64,000 nucleotides of DNA, taken from contig NZ_FPJW01000002.1 in the NCBI RefSeq assembly GCF_900119735.1, forward strand, positions 62,001 to 126,000. Reading direction: 5' to 3'. Source of the DNA: Marinospirillum alkaliphilum DSM 21637 (GTDB lineage Bacteria; Pseudomonadota; Gammaproteobacteria; Pseudomonadales; Halomonadaceae). Shown here piece by piece: positions 26,706 through 36,068 of this stretch. Each line of letters opens with the position of its first letter. The stretch's first letter is position 1. Both the position numbers and the translations under genes were made by a program. The notes below the pieces were generated by a model, which worked only from the letters and a program-made list of their open reading frames with translations, ran no database searches and had not been told where the DNA came from.

Positions 26706-27644
26706 ATGAGCCACACTGTCACTGAATTCGACTCCAGAGCTTTCCGTCGTGCGCTGGGCAACTTTGCCACCGGCGTTACGGTTGTGACTGCCGCTACACC
26801 CGATGGACAGAAAACCGGTGTAACCGCCAATAGTTTTAACTCTGTATCGCTGGAACCACCGTTGATTTTATGGAGTATCGATAAACGCTCTGGCAGCTGT
26901 GCTGTTTTTGAGCAGGCCAGCCATTTTGCTGTAAACATCCTGGCTGCAGATCAGATGGATACCTCTAACCACTTTGCTCGCCCTGGTGAAGACAAGTTTG
27001 CAGGTGTTCATGCCACAACCGGATTGGGTGGTGCGCCGTTACTGCCGGATACAGCGGCTTGTTTCCAGTGTGAAAGTTACCAGACTGTTGACGGTGGAGA
27101 TCACTGGATTCTGATCGGTAAAGTGGTGGCGTTTGAAGACAGTGGTCGTGCGCCCCTGGTTTATCATCAGGGCAGTTATGCGGTAGTGATGCCTCACTCA
27201 CGTTTTCCTGCTCGCAAGGACAACGAACCGGCTGCCATTGAACGTTTAAAATCCCGCTTTAAAGACAATCTTTATTACCTGATGACTCAGGCAGTGCGGG
27301 CTTACCAGGCTGATTATGCACCCCTGCAGCTCTCCACCGGCTTGCGCACCAGTGAAGCACGCATGCTGATGGTGCTGCAGGAAACACCTAAACTCTGTCG
27401 TGCTGAATTACTGCGTGAAGTGAACATGCCAGAGGTCGAAGTTGACAATGCGGCAGCCATCCTTCAGCGCAAGGGCCTGGTGCAGTTTGGTGACGACTGT
27501 TACAGCATTACCGCAGCTGGTGAAGCCCAGGCTGAAACCCTGTGGGCCTTGTCCCGGCAGGAGCAAGAGAAGATGTTTGGTGATTTCAGCCAGCAGGAGC
27601 TGGACACCTTCCGTAAAGTGCTGACTCAGCTGGCTGCTCGTTAA
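26706..27644 (+). CDS. 4-hydroxyphenylacetate 3-hydroxylase reductase component (C1 type) with MarR-like tail
   Basis: A 312-residue two-domain protein. Residues 1-170 are a flavin reductase-like domain (RRALGNFATGVTVVTAATPD, TGVTANSFNSVSLEPPLILW) that reduces FMN with NADH. Residues 190-305 resemble a MarR winged helix (LQLSTGLRTSEARMLMVLQE, AAAILQRKGLVQFGDDCYSI). In A. baumannii C1 the same C-terminal domain binds HPA and relieves autoinhibition, so that reduced flavin is released only when substrate is present. The start at 26706 is the one that fits the family. Operon with C2. Confidence 0.92.
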   Translation: MSHTVTEFDSRAFRRALGNFATGVTVVTAATPDGQKTGVTANSFNSVSLEPPLILWSIDKRSGSCAVFEQASHFAVNILAADQMDTSNHFARPGEDKFAGVHATTGLGGAPLLPDTAACFQCESYQTVDGGDHWILIGKVVAFEDSGRAPLVYHQGSYAVVMPHSRFPARKDNEPAAIERLKSRFKDNLYYLMTQAVRAYQADYAPLQLSTGLRTSEARMLMVLQETPKLCRAELLREVNMPEVEVDNAAAILQRKGLVQFGDDCYSITAAGEAQAETLWALSRQEQEKMFGDFSQQELDTFRKVLTQLAAR

Positions 27645-27651
27645 GGTCGCT

Positions 27652-28869
27652 TCATTTGTAATCCTTGCCGAGCTTCTGTTTTTTCAGCCAGGGGATCATG
27701 CGTTCGAAGGCTTCTTCGATCTGATCCATGGAGTTGGAATAACTGATGCGGATGTAGTTGGAGCATTCCTCACCAAAGGCGTCACCGGGGATCACACAGA
27801 CCCCGGTTTCGTCGAGCAGCTGCAAGGCCAGTTTGCTGCCGTCGGTGCCTCTGGGCAGGGACGGGAAGATGTAAAACGCGCCCTGGGGTACATAACCCTG
27901 CAGCCAGGGTGCGTCATTAACCAGCTCCACTACTCTGTCTCGCCGTCGGCGGTATTCACTCACCATGGTGTCGACACAGGAACGATCCCCGCGCAAGGCT
28001 GCCACTCCCGCCCATTGTGCCGGGGTGTTGGCCACCGTGGTGGTGAACATGTGGTAACGCCTCAGTTTGCGGATGGCTCCCTGGCTGGAAATGATCCAGC
28101 CGATACGCAACCCCGCCATGCTGAAGGTCTTGGAAAAGCTGGAGATCGACATCACGTGATCCAGATCCGAGGTGCAGCTGATCACGCTGGGAAACTCCAT
28201 GTGATCCAGAATCAGGTGGTCATACACTTCATCGGCAAACACATAAATGCCTCGATAGGCAGCTTCCTGCACGATGGCTTCCACGGTTTCCCGTGGATAA
28301 ACGGTGCCGGTGGGGTTGCTGGGTGAGTTGAGCACGATGGCAAAGGTGCGCATGCCCATGGCATCAATCACTTCCTGCGGATCGATCTGATGACCGTGTT
28401 CGGCACGGGTGGGGATGAGTTTCACCTCACCACCGTTCATGCGAATCAAGGGTGCATAGAGCAGAAAGGTCGGATCGGTGCAGATGAACTGACGCCCAGG
28501 TGCCGCAGTGGCCGACAGGGCCAGATACATGGCTTCGGTGGCACCGGTGGTGATCAGGAAGTTCTCTTCGGTCAGGCGATCCACCTTGTAACGCTCAGCA
28601 TAATAATCGCGCAGTGCAGTCAGCAGTTCCGGCAGACCGGCATCCATGGTGTAACCCGTCTGACCGGCACGCAGGGCATCAATGTGTGCTTCGATGATGT
28701 GTTCAGGAGTGGGAAAATCCGGCTGGCCGATGGACAGGTGAATCACATCCTCCTTGCCTGCAGCCATGTTGATCATGCGCCGGATGCCCGGCATGGGTAT
28801 CGCGTGCATGGAAGGCCCGAACATGGAAACTTCGGAACGGTCGTACATGTCTGTGTCCGTCACACTCAT
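27652..28869 (-). CDS. Class I/II PLP-dependent aminotransferase
   Basis: A 405-residue fold-type I aminotransferase. SIGQPDFPTPEHI, the NSPSNPTGTVYP substrate-binding block and the PLP lysine in SSFSKTFSMAGLRIGW are present, followed by YIRISYSNS, which holds the carboxylate-binding Arg. It ends seven bases from the convergent C1 gene. Aromatic or aspartate specificity cannot be assigned. Location beside the HPA genes would suit a tyrosine transaminase that feeds 4-hydroxyphenylpyruvate into 4-hydroxyphenylacetate, but that is context inference. The start at 28869 has a GGAG site; upstream open frame lacks homology character. Confidence 0.88.
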   Translation of the reverse strand: MSVTDTDMYDRSEVSMFGPSMHAIPMPGIRRMINMAAGKEDVIHLSIGQPDFPTPEHIIEAHIDALRAGQTGYTMDAGLPELLTALRDYYAERYKVDRLTEENFLITTGATEAMYLALSATAAPGRQFICTDPTFLLYAPLIRMNGGEVKLIPTRAEHGHQIDPQEVIDAMGMRTFAIVLNSPSNPTGTVYPRETVEAIVQEAAYRGIYVFADEVYDHLILDHMEFPSVISCTSDLDHVMSISSFSKTFSMAGLRIGWIISSQGAIRKLRRYHMFTTTVANTPAQWAGVAALRGDRSCVDTMVSEYRRRRDRVVELVNDAPWLQGYVPQGAFYIFPSLPRGTDGSKLALQLLDETGVCVIPGDAFGEECSNYIRISYSNSMDQIEEAFERMIPWLKKQKLGKDYK

Positions 28870-29071
28870 TGGCAACTCCAGGTGGTCAGGTGCTTCCTCC
28901 AGATGATCCCCGCAGGGGCATGCGTTCAGGCTAGAAGTCATCCGGCAGAGGGTCAAGCCGAATGGGTTTATCAGGTGCTTTGCTGGCGCGGTGGATTTGA
29001 CCCTCTGGCTTTCTGGGTCTAGGGTCAAGGTTGTGATCAACAATATACCACCCGTGCCAAGGAGCTTGCTG

Positions 29072-30490
29072 ATGACCGGAAGCACCCGGATTGAAGGGCT
29101 GACCGCTCTGGAACTGATTGATCTTTATGCTGCCGGTGAGCTGTCTCCGGTGGAATCCACCGAGGCGTTTTTAAGGCAGATCCATCGTCTGGATGAACAG
29201 GTGAATGCCTGGTGTTTTCTGGATGAAGAGACCACCCTGCAACAGGCGCGCGCCAGTGAAGAGCGTTGGATGCGTGGTCTGGAAATCGGGCCGCTGGATG
29301 GTGTGCCGGTGGCTATCAAGGATGTGTTTGTGACGGCTGGCTGGCCGAATCTAAAAGGCTCAAAAACCAGCGATGGCAAACCTTATATCGAAGATTCACC
29401 GGTGGTGGCCAGTCTGCGGCGTGCCGGTTTTGTGGCACTGGGGCGCACCACCACACCGGAGCTGGGCTGGAAGGGGGTCACCGACAGCCCTTTGTGTGGT
29501 GCCACCAATAATCCCTGGGATGTCAGCAAAACCGCCGGTGGTTCCAGTGGCGGTTCAGGTGCCGCGGTGCCGCTGGGTATGGCACCGCTGGCACTGGGCA
29601 CGGATGCCGGAGGTTCCATTCGCATTCCCGCCGGTTTTTGTGGGTTGGTCGGGCACAAACCCACCCATGGACTGATTCCGATGTGGCCTGCTTCTCCTTT
29701 TGCACCTCTGGCTCATCCGGGGCCAATGACCTGGACGGTGGCCGATACAGCCTTGATGATGGATGTGATGGGGTTGCCGGACGCGCGGGACACCACCCTG
29801 CCACCACGACAGTCTGAAGCGACCTCTTACCTGAATGCACTGGATGGAGGCATCAAGGGGTTGCGGATAGCCTTCAGTCCGAGGCTGGGGCGGGTGCAGG
29901 TGGATCCGGAGGTGGCAGCACTGGTGAAACAGGCCGCTGAGTTGTTGCAATTGCTGGGTGCGCAGGTGGATGAAGTGGATCCGGGATTCGCCGATCCGCG
30001 AGACAGTTTTAATGCCCTGTTTTATGGTGGTGCCGCCAATGCCGTGCGCAGCCTGGATGCGGGCCAGCGCGAGCTGATGGATCCCGGTCTGATCGAAGTG
30101 GTCAACTGGGCCGAAGGTTTGTCGATGCTGGATTATCTGGCCGCCATGAATGAGCGGGCAGCCCTGACCGAGCAGATGGGGCGTTTTCATGCCCGTTATG
30201 ACCTGCTGCTGACTCCCAGTCTGCCGATCCCGGCCTTCACTACTGGGCAGGAAGTACCCGATGGTTGGGCTGATTCGCGCTGGCCCAGTTGGACACCCTT
30301 CACCTACCCCTTCAACCTGACCGGTCAACCGGCCTGCTCGGTGCCCTGTGGTTTCACTGCTGCCGGACTACCGGTGGGCATTCAACTGGTGGGTGGTCGG
30401 CATCAGGATGCACTGGTGTTGCGGGGGGCACACAGCTACCAGCGGGCGGCACCACTGACACATATCCGCCCGGAGTTGTTTGGCCTATAA
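29072..30490 (+). CDS. Amidase signature family hydrolase
   Basis: A 472-residue amidase with the Ser-cisSer-Lys triad in place: Lys in DGVPVAIKDVF, and the serine-rich AGGSSGGSGAAVPLGMAPLA followed by GTDAGGSIRIPAGFCGLVG. It hydrolyses a carboxamide to acid and ammonia. The substrate is not evident. An arylacetamide is imaginable from its place next to HPA genes, but the downstream neighbour is a housekeeping rRNA enzyme. AAGGAG lies eight bases before the chosen ATG. Confidence 0.9.
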   Translation: MTGSTRIEGLTALELIDLYAAGELSPVESTEAFLRQIHRLDEQVNAWCFLDEETTLQQARASEERWMRGLEIGPLDGVPVAIKDVFVTAGWPNLKGSKTSDGKPYIEDSPVVASLRRAGFVALGRTTTPELGWKGVTDSPLCGATNNPWDVSKTAGGSSGGSGAAVPLGMAPLALGTDAGGSIRIPAGFCGLVGHKPTHGLIPMWPASPFAPLAHPGPMTWTVADTALMMDVMGLPDARDTTLPPRQSEATSYLNALDGGIKGLRIAFSPRLGRVQVDPEVAALVKQAAELLQLLGAQVDEVDPGFADPRDSFNALFYGGAANAVRSLDAGQRELMDPGLIEVVNWAEGLSMLDYLAAMNERAALTEQMGRFHARYDLLLTPSLPIPAFTTGQEVPDGWADSRWPSWTPFTYPFNLTGQPACSVPCGFTAAGLPVGIQLVGGRHQDALVLRGAHSYQRAAPLTHIRPELFGL

Positions 30491-30499
30491 TCCACGGTC

Positions 30500-31264
30500 A
30501 TGCGCCTTGACCGCTTTTTAAGCAATCGCCCACACCTCAGCCGTAAAACCGCCCGTCAGTTATTACAGGACGGGCGGGTACGGCTGGATGGCCGGTTGAC
30601 CTGCGATCCTCATGCTGCCGTGGATGCATTTTCCAGCATTGAAATTCAGCAGCCGGATGGTGACTGGCAATGCCTGCAGCAGGGTGTCCCGCGCTGTTAC
30701 CTGATGCTGAACAAACCGGCCGGTTGTGTCAGTGCCACCCGTGATCCTCAACACCCTACCGTGCTGGACTGGATTGATGCCCCCTGGAAAGACCAACTGC
30801 ACCTGCCGGGGCGACTGGATTTCAATACCACCGGTCTGTTGCTGCTGACCAATGATGGCCACTGGTCACGGCATTTGTCCTTGCCGGATTCTGAACTGCC
30901 CAAAACCTATCGGGTGACTACACGTGATCCGATCAGCCCTGAAACCGCAGCGGTGTTTCAGCAGGGTGTTTATTTTGCGTATGAAAACCTGACCACCCGA
31001 CCGGCTGAGCTGCAACTGCTGGCCAGTCATCAGGCACTGCTGACCATTCATGAAGGGCGTTACCACCAGGTGAAGCGGATGTTTGCTGCGGTTGGCAACA
31101 AGGTGGTGAGTTTGCACCGGCAATCCATCGGTGCGGTGACGCTGGATGCCAGCCTGCAACCCGGACAGTGGCGCATGCTGACTGCGGCAGAAATCACCCT
31201 GCTGGATTGCCGCCCGGCGCGTCATGTTGCTGATGTTCCCGTTGAAATGCAGGTTTCAGTATGA
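30500..31264 (+). CDS. rsuA: 16S rRNA pseudouridine synthase RsuA type
   Basis: A 254-residue protein with an N-terminal S4 RNA-binding domain (MRLDRFLSNRPHLSRKTARQ) and a pseudouridine synthase domain. The catalytic Asp is in LPGRLDFNTTGLLLLTNDG, and EGRYHQVKRMFAAVGNKVV closes the fold. It matches RsuA, which makes pseudouridine 516 in 16S rRNA. Its stop overlaps the next start (ATGA), so the downstream gene is coupled. Confidence 0.92.
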   Translation: MRLDRFLSNRPHLSRKTARQLLQDGRVRLDGRLTCDPHAAVDAFSSIEIQQPDGDWQCLQQGVPRCYLMLNKPAGCVSATRDPQHPTVLDWIDAPWKDQLHLPGRLDFNTTGLLLLTNDGHWSRHLSLPDSELPKTYRVTTRDPISPETAAVFQQGVYFAYENLTTRPAELQLLASHQALLTIHEGRYHQVKRMFAAVGNKVVSLHRQSIGAVTLDASLQPGQWRMLTAAEITLLDCRPARHVADVPVEMQVSV

Positions 31265-32481
31265 ATCCACTCAAACCAGAAACCTTGCAGGGGCGCTGGC
31301 TGGATGGCATGCAGGCCGTACCGGCAGCAGACTGGAATGCACTCTTGCCTGATTCGGCTTATCCCTTCCTGCGTCATGAGCTGTTGCTGGCGCTGGAGCA
31401 GAGTGGCAGTGTCAGTGCCGCCACCGGCTGGCAACCACAACACTGGACGGCCTGGCAGGAGGGGCGGCTGGTGGCAGCCTTACCCCTCTACCGCAAGTTT
31501 CATTCCCGGGGGGAGTACGTTTTTGATTTTCAATGGGCCGAGGCCTACCGTCATTTTGCTGATTCTATTGCTGATGATCCCCTGAGTGGGCCAGCAGGGC
31601 AGGATTATTATCCCAAACTGCTCAGTGCGGTGCCTTTCACGCCGGCTCAGGGGCCGCGTTTGCTGCTTGCGGATGGCATCTCAACTGAAGCGGTGCTGAA
31701 GGTATTGCAGGAGGCCTTGCAGCAGGAGTTTGATGCCGGTCTGTCTGGCTGGCATCTGTTGTTTGCCGAAGTCTCTCAGGTTAAACCGCTCCGTCAGCAC
31801 TGGCCGCAACTGCTGGAGCGCCACGCCTGCCAGTTTCACTGGTTCAACCGGGGTTATGCCGATTTTGATGACTTTTTAGCGGGTATGACCAGCAAGCGCC
31901 GCAAGGAAATTCGCCGGGAAAGGCGCAAGGTGGCTGAACAGGGACTGGTATTGAAGCGGGTTGTGGGGGCTGCAATCACCGCCGCGCAGTTGCAGGTGTT
32001 TTATCACTGTTACCAGATGACCTATGCCTTGAGAGGGCAGCGGGGTTACCTGACCCTGGCCTTTTTTGAACAGCTGTTGATGACCCTGCCGGAGCAGTTG
32101 ATGCTGGTGCTGGCCGAGCATCAGGGGCGAACGGTTGCAGCGGCCTTGTTCTTTCAGGATGCCACCACACTTTACGGGCGTTACTGGGGCGCACTGGTGG
32201 AGGCAGACTGCCTGCATTTTGAAGCCTGTTATTACCAGGGCATCGAATATGCCATAGCGCAGGGATTGCAGCGTTTTGATCCGGGCACTCAGGGTGAACA
32301 CAAGATTGCACGGGGGTTTGAACCGGTGATCACTCACTCATTGCACTGGTTGCCCAAGGCTTCTTTTGCTGCCGCAGTGGCCGACTTTCTGGAGCGGGAG
32401 CGCCCGATGGTGGCGGCTTATCGTGAAGATGCAACCGGCTTGCTGCCCTTTCGCAGCTCGCCGGATTCAATCACTGGCTGA
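31261..32481 (+). CDS. COG3146 (DUF482) GNAT/FemAB-like protein
   Basis: A 406-residue soluble protein. SAYPFLRHELLLALEQSGSV near the N-terminus, a duplicated acyltransferase-like fold in the middle (SKRRKEIRRERRKVAEQGL, FYHCYQMTYALRGQRGYLTL) and RFDPGTQGEHKIARGFEPVI near the C-terminus match the peptidogalycan-biosynthesis or GNAT family COG3146. Function is unproven; members are predicted N-acyltransferases. It is translationally coupled to rsuA and its end overlaps the convergent diguanylate cyclase gene by 15 bases. Confidence 0.8.
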   Translation: MNPLKPETLQGRWLDGMQAVPAADWNALLPDSAYPFLRHELLLALEQSGSVSAATGWQPQHWTAWQEGRLVAALPLYRKFHSRGEYVFDFQWAEAYRHFADSIADDPLSGPAGQDYYPKLLSAVPFTPAQGPRLLLADGISTEAVLKVLQEALQQEFDAGLSGWHLLFAEVSQVKPLRQHWPQLLERHACQFHWFNRGYADFDDFLAGMTSKRRKEIRRERRKVAEQGLVLKRVVGAAITAAQLQVFYHCYQMTYALRGQRGYLTLAFFEQLLMTLPEQLMLVLAEHQGRTVAAALFFQDATTLYGRYWGALVEADCLHFEACYYQGIEYAIAQGLQRFDPGTQGEHKIARGFEPVITHSLHWLPKASFAAAVADFLERERPMVAAYREDATGLLPFRSSPDSITG

Positions 32482-33864
32482 TGCTTGCCAGATCACACAA
32501 CAATTACGTCCTTCACGTTTGGCCTGGTAGAGTGCTGTGTCGGCACGATTGATCAGCTCGTCCTGACTGATATTGTCCTGAACTGCATAAAGCGCAATGC
32601 CCAGACTGGTGGTGATTTTGAGTTCCAGCTCATCATGCTGGTAACTGGCTGCCTCCACCGCCAGGCGCAGGCGCTCGGCTACCTGCCAGGCCTGATTCAT
32701 TTGTGTATCGGGCAGCAGGATCAAAAATTCTTCGCCACCATAACGCCCCAGCAGATCATCCCGGCGCAGTTCATGTTGCAGGGTTTTCACAAAGCCTTTC
32801 AGCACTGTGTCGCCCACATCATGACCATGGGTGTCATTCACTCGTTTGAAATGATCAATATCCAGCATCAACAGTGCCAGATGGCGTTCCGGTTGCAGCT
32901 CCTGTTGTAGCATCAGGCGTTGCAGTTCCTGCAGGATGCGCCGCCGGTTGGCCACTCCGGTCAACTCATCATGATGGGCCAGAAACCTCAGGCGTTCCTG
33001 GGACTCACGGTGGCGGTTGATTTCCTGGTGCAGACTGGCAGTGCGCTGTTCAATGATGCTTTCACGCTGGCTGCGCTCCAGTTGCAGGTATTTCAGCAGC
33101 CGTTGCAGACCATAAATGGCCAGCGAGCCGGTGATGCAGAGCAAAAGGAAGGCCAGCAAGTGAGTCTGGCGGCTTTCACGATGCAGGTCGTTGGTCAGGC
33201 GTTTTACATAACTGACCGGAAAACTGACACTTAAACCACCACGAAAATCACCCAGTTGATATCCCATGTGGGCATGGCAGGCCATACAGCCTTGTTCCAT
33301 ATAAAGCGGTGCCATGTAACGAAAGCGGTCACCCACTACCTCCACATACTCTGAGAGGGCCTGATTTTTCAGTCGATTTAAGGCCTGACTTTCCCACGCA
33401 TCCGGCTGGTTGTTCGGGTTCATCAGTTGGTCGCTGGTCAGATTGATTTCCAGACTGCTGCCCCGCATCAGCTCCGCCACCTGGCGAGTCATGTAAGCAG
33501 GATTGAGTTTGGTCAGCGCCATGCCAGAAGGGGAAACAATGGTTTTTTCCGGTATATCCAGATAGGGGTTTTCCGGAGTGGTTTCGGTCAGGGGGGCGTA
33601 TACACCGCCGTGCTGGGCATTCCAGTAGCGCAGGGTTTGCACCAGGTGAAAGGCGACTTCACCACGCTGGCGCGCCATTTCATAACCGGCATCCTGCAGA
33701 GTGCTGCTGTTTTGCAGGTATAAAAAACCAACCACCAGCGCCCAGAAAGGCAGCGGTAGCAGCAGACACCAGGGTGAATGAATGACTTTCAGCAACCGCT
33801 CGCGCAATGCAGGACTCCGGATTTGATGGATCAACAGCGCAACTTTAGCGTGATTTTTATGCAC
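32467..33864 (-). CDS. Diguanylate cyclase with periplasmic c-type heme sensor domain
   Basis: A 465-residue membrane protein. One helix lies at residues 30-50, then a periplasmic domain of the DUF3365/Tll0287 type with a CMACH heme c motif (Cys193, Cys196, His197), a second helix near 235-255, a short coiled coil and a GGDEF domain. The active site is GGEEF (376-380), with an inhibitory RRDD five residues before it. It probably makes cyclic di-GMP in response to redox state, NO or another heme ligand. Signal identity is inference; both the CxxCH and the intact cyclase site are seen. Confidence 0.9.
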   Translation of the reverse strand: MHKNHAKVALLIHQIRSPALRERLLKVIHSPWCLLLPLPFWALVVGFLYLQNSSTLQDAGYEMARQRGEVAFHLVQTLRYWNAQHGGVYAPLTETTPENPYLDIPEKTIVSPSGMALTKLNPAYMTRQVAELMRGSSLEINLTSDQLMNPNNQPDAWESQALNRLKNQALSEYVEVVGDRFRYMAPLYMEQGCMACHAHMGYQLGDFRGGLSVSFPVSYVKRLTNDLHRESRQTHLLAFLLLCITGSLAIYGLQRLLKYLQLERSQRESIIEQRTASLHQEINRHRESQERLRFLAHHDELTGVANRRRILQELQRLMLQQELQPERHLALLMLDIDHFKRVNDTHGHDVGDTVLKGFVKTLQHELRRDDLLGRYGGEEFLILLPDTQMNQAWQVAERLRLAVEAASYQHDELELKITTSLGIALYAVQDNISQDELINRADTALYQAKREGRNCCVIWQASASD

Positions 33865-33893
33865 TGTCAGTCAGGAATAGGTCGCATTCTGTA

Positions 33894-34691
33894 TCAGGAG
33901 AGGAGGCTGAAATCATCCGCATCCTGCCAGGCCGGAAAGCTGTTGCGAAAGCCATTCAGCTGTTCGGCGCTGAGGGTGCGGGTTTCCACAAAACGACCAC
34001 CGGCCTGGTGATCAAGCAGCAGTTGTCCGGCAAAGTCTGCCAGCAGGCTGTCACCGGAATAACTCAACCCCTTGCCATCGGTGCCAACACGGTTCACGCC
34101 GGCCACATAACTCAGGTTTTCAATGGCGCGTGCCTGCAGTAGTATGCGCCAGGCATGTCGGCGGCTTTCCGGCCAGTTGGCAACATAAATGGCCAGGTCA
34201 TAATCACCACGATTACGACTGAATACCGGGAAACGCAGGTCATAACACACCTGTGGCAGTATCCGCCAACCCCGGTAGTTCACCACCAGCCGCTGCTGAC
34301 CCGCCACATAATGCTCCTGCTCACTGGCCATGCGAAACAGGTGGCGCTTGTCGTAGTGCTGCACCTGGCCATCCGGGGTAACCCAGTAAAGTCGGTTTCG
34401 AAAACCCTGGTCATCCTGCACCATCACGCTGCCGGTGATGGCCGCACCGGTTTGTTGTGCCTGTTGTTGCATCCACCGTAGGGTTTCACCCGGTTCCGGT
34501 TCGGCCAACTGTTCCGGTGCCATGCTGAAACCGGTACTGAACATCTCCGGCAGGATGATCAGATCGGTGTTGCCCGCCAGGGGTGCCAGCTTGTCGGTCA
34601 GCATGCGCCGATTAGTTTCCGGCTGCTGCCAGTGGAGTTCGGTCTGGATCAGGGTGATGCGCAGGTCCTGTGAGGGTGATGAGCGATGCAT
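33894..34691 (-). CDS. Nitrilase-superfamily omega-amidase (YafV/NIT2-like)
   Basis: A 265-residue carbon-nitrogen hydrolase with the Glu (LPEMFSTGFSM), Lys (YDKRHLFRM) and Cys (LPQVCYDLRFPVFSR) triad. It probably deaminates alpha-ketoglutaramate or alpha-ketosuccinamate. The gene directly upstream encodes a methionine or glutamine-type transaminase, whose products are these omega-amides. This pairing is known as the glutamine transaminase/omega-amidase pathway, linked to methionine salvage. The 34691 ATG has AGGAAAA upstream and is preferred over 34727, which would overlap the neighbour. Confidence 0.88.
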   Translation of the reverse strand: MHRSSPSQDLRITLIQTELHWQQPETNRRMLTDKLAPLAGNTDLIILPEMFSTGFSMAPEQLAEPEPGETLRWMQQQAQQTGAAITGSVMVQDDQGFRNRLYWVTPDGQVQHYDKRHLFRMASEQEHYVAGQQRLVVNYRGWRILPQVCYDLRFPVFSRNRGDYDLAIYVANWPESRRHAWRILLQARAIENLSYVAGVNRVGTDGKGLSYSGDSLLADFAGQLLLDHQAGGRFVETRTLSAEQLNGFRNSFPAWQDADDFSLLS

Positions 34692-34723
34692 GGCGGTTTT
34701 CCTGAAGCGGGTGGAACGAACAA

Positions 34724-35887
34724 TCACAGTGCTCGCAGGCGTTCAGCTGCCTGTTGCAGGGTGTTGGCACCCTTGGCAAAACAGAAGCGAACCCAGCGCA
34801 GGTGTTCCGGTGGCTGCTGGTAAAACACCGACAGTGGAATGGCCGCTACACCGGCTTCCCGGATCAGCCATTGCACAAATTCAGTGTCCGGCAGGTCACT
34901 GATGGCAGCATAGTCCATCAATTGAAAATAGGTGCCTGCACTGGGTGAGAAAATAAAACTGCTGTGTTGCAACAGGCCGTTGAACAGATCACGTTTTTCA
35001 GCATAAAAATCCGGTAACTGCTGGTCATGTTCGGGGTTTGCCAGCAGGAAGTCACCCAGTGCCAGTTGCATCGGTGTGCTGGTGCTGAAGGTCAGGTACT
35101 GGTGCACTTTACGGAATTCTGCCGTGAGGCTGGCAGGTGCCACACAATAACCAACCTTCCAGCCGGTGACGTGATAGGTCTTGCCAAAAGAGGAGACAAT
35201 GAAACTGCGAGCTGCCAGATCCGGAAAACGGTTCAGGCTGAGGTGCTGCTGTTGATCAAAAACGATGTGTTCATACACCTCGTCAGCCAGAATCAATAAC
35301 TCAGTGCCTTCAACCAGGGCTTGCAACGCCGTGATGTCATCAGCATGCAGCACTTGGCCGGTGGGGTTGTGGGGTGAGTTCAGGATGATCATCCGGGTAC
35401 GCGGGGTGATGGCAGCGGCAACCGCCTCCCAATTGATGCGAAACTCCGGTGGCAAGAGGGGCAGGTGGATGGCTCGTCCGCCATTGAGCTCAATGGCGGG
35501 CTCGTAGGAATCATAAGCCGGATCAAACACGATCACTTCATCACCGGGGCTGACCACTGCAGCAATGGCCGCAAACAGGGCTTCAGTGGCACCGGACGTG
35601 ACGGTGATTTCCCGCTCCAGGTCGGCTTCACGCCCGTAACAACGCCTCAGCTTGTCAGCAATGGCACGGCGCAACAGCGGCACCCCACTCATCGGGGCAT
35701 ACTGGTTGGCTCCTTCATGGATGTAAAACCCTACCCGATCCAGCAACTCCTGCGGGCCATCAAAATCCGGAAAACCCTGTGACAGGTTAATGGCCTGATG
35801 CTCCAGTGCCAGTTGTGACATGGTGGTGAAAATAGTGGTGCCAACCCTGGGCAACCTGGAAACCAGAGCCGGTGTTGCAAAAGACAT
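34724..35887 (-). CDS. Methionine/glutamine-type aminotransferase (YbdL-like)
   Basis: A 387-residue fold-type I aminotransferase. INLSQGFPDFDGPQELLDRV, ANQYAPMSGVPLLRRAIADK, ILNSPHNPTGQVLH and the PLP lysine in VSSFGKTYHVTGWKVGYC match E. coli YbdL and kynurenine/glutamine transaminase K. It transfers the amino group from methionine or glutamine to keto acids, including the methionine precursor 4-methylthio-2-oxobutyrate. It is first in a two-gene operon with the omega-amidase. Confidence 0.88.
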   Translation of the reverse strand: MSFATPALVSRLPRVGTTIFTTMSQLALEHQAINLSQGFPDFDGPQELLDRVGFYIHEGANQYAPMSGVPLLRRAIADKLRRCYGREADLEREITVTSGATEALFAAIAAVVSPGDEVIVFDPAYDSYEPAIELNGGRAIHLPLLPPEFRINWEAVAAAITPRTRMIILNSPHNPTGQVLHADDITALQALVEGTELLILADEVYEHIVFDQQQHLSLNRFPDLAARSFIVSSFGKTYHVTGWKVGYCVAPASLTAEFRKVHQYLTFSTSTPMQLALGDFLLANPEHDQQLPDFYAEKRDLFNGLLQHSSFIFSPSAGTYFQLMDYAAISDLPDTEFVQWLIREAGVAAIPLSVFYQQPPEHLRWVRFCFAKGANTLQQAAERLRAL

Positions 35888-36068
35888 GAAAAAGCCCGCC
35901 GCATTGAAGTGAACGCTCAGTCTAATGGATTTGAGGGTCTGGGATGAAGCGCTCAGATGGGTGCTTTATATTTATATTTGGAATAAAAATAGAATTTAAT
36001 ATTCCTTTTTGTTGTTTTTAGGGTGCCTTATAGTCTGCCTCATTCGCAGCAAGTGCAGGATTCCGATC

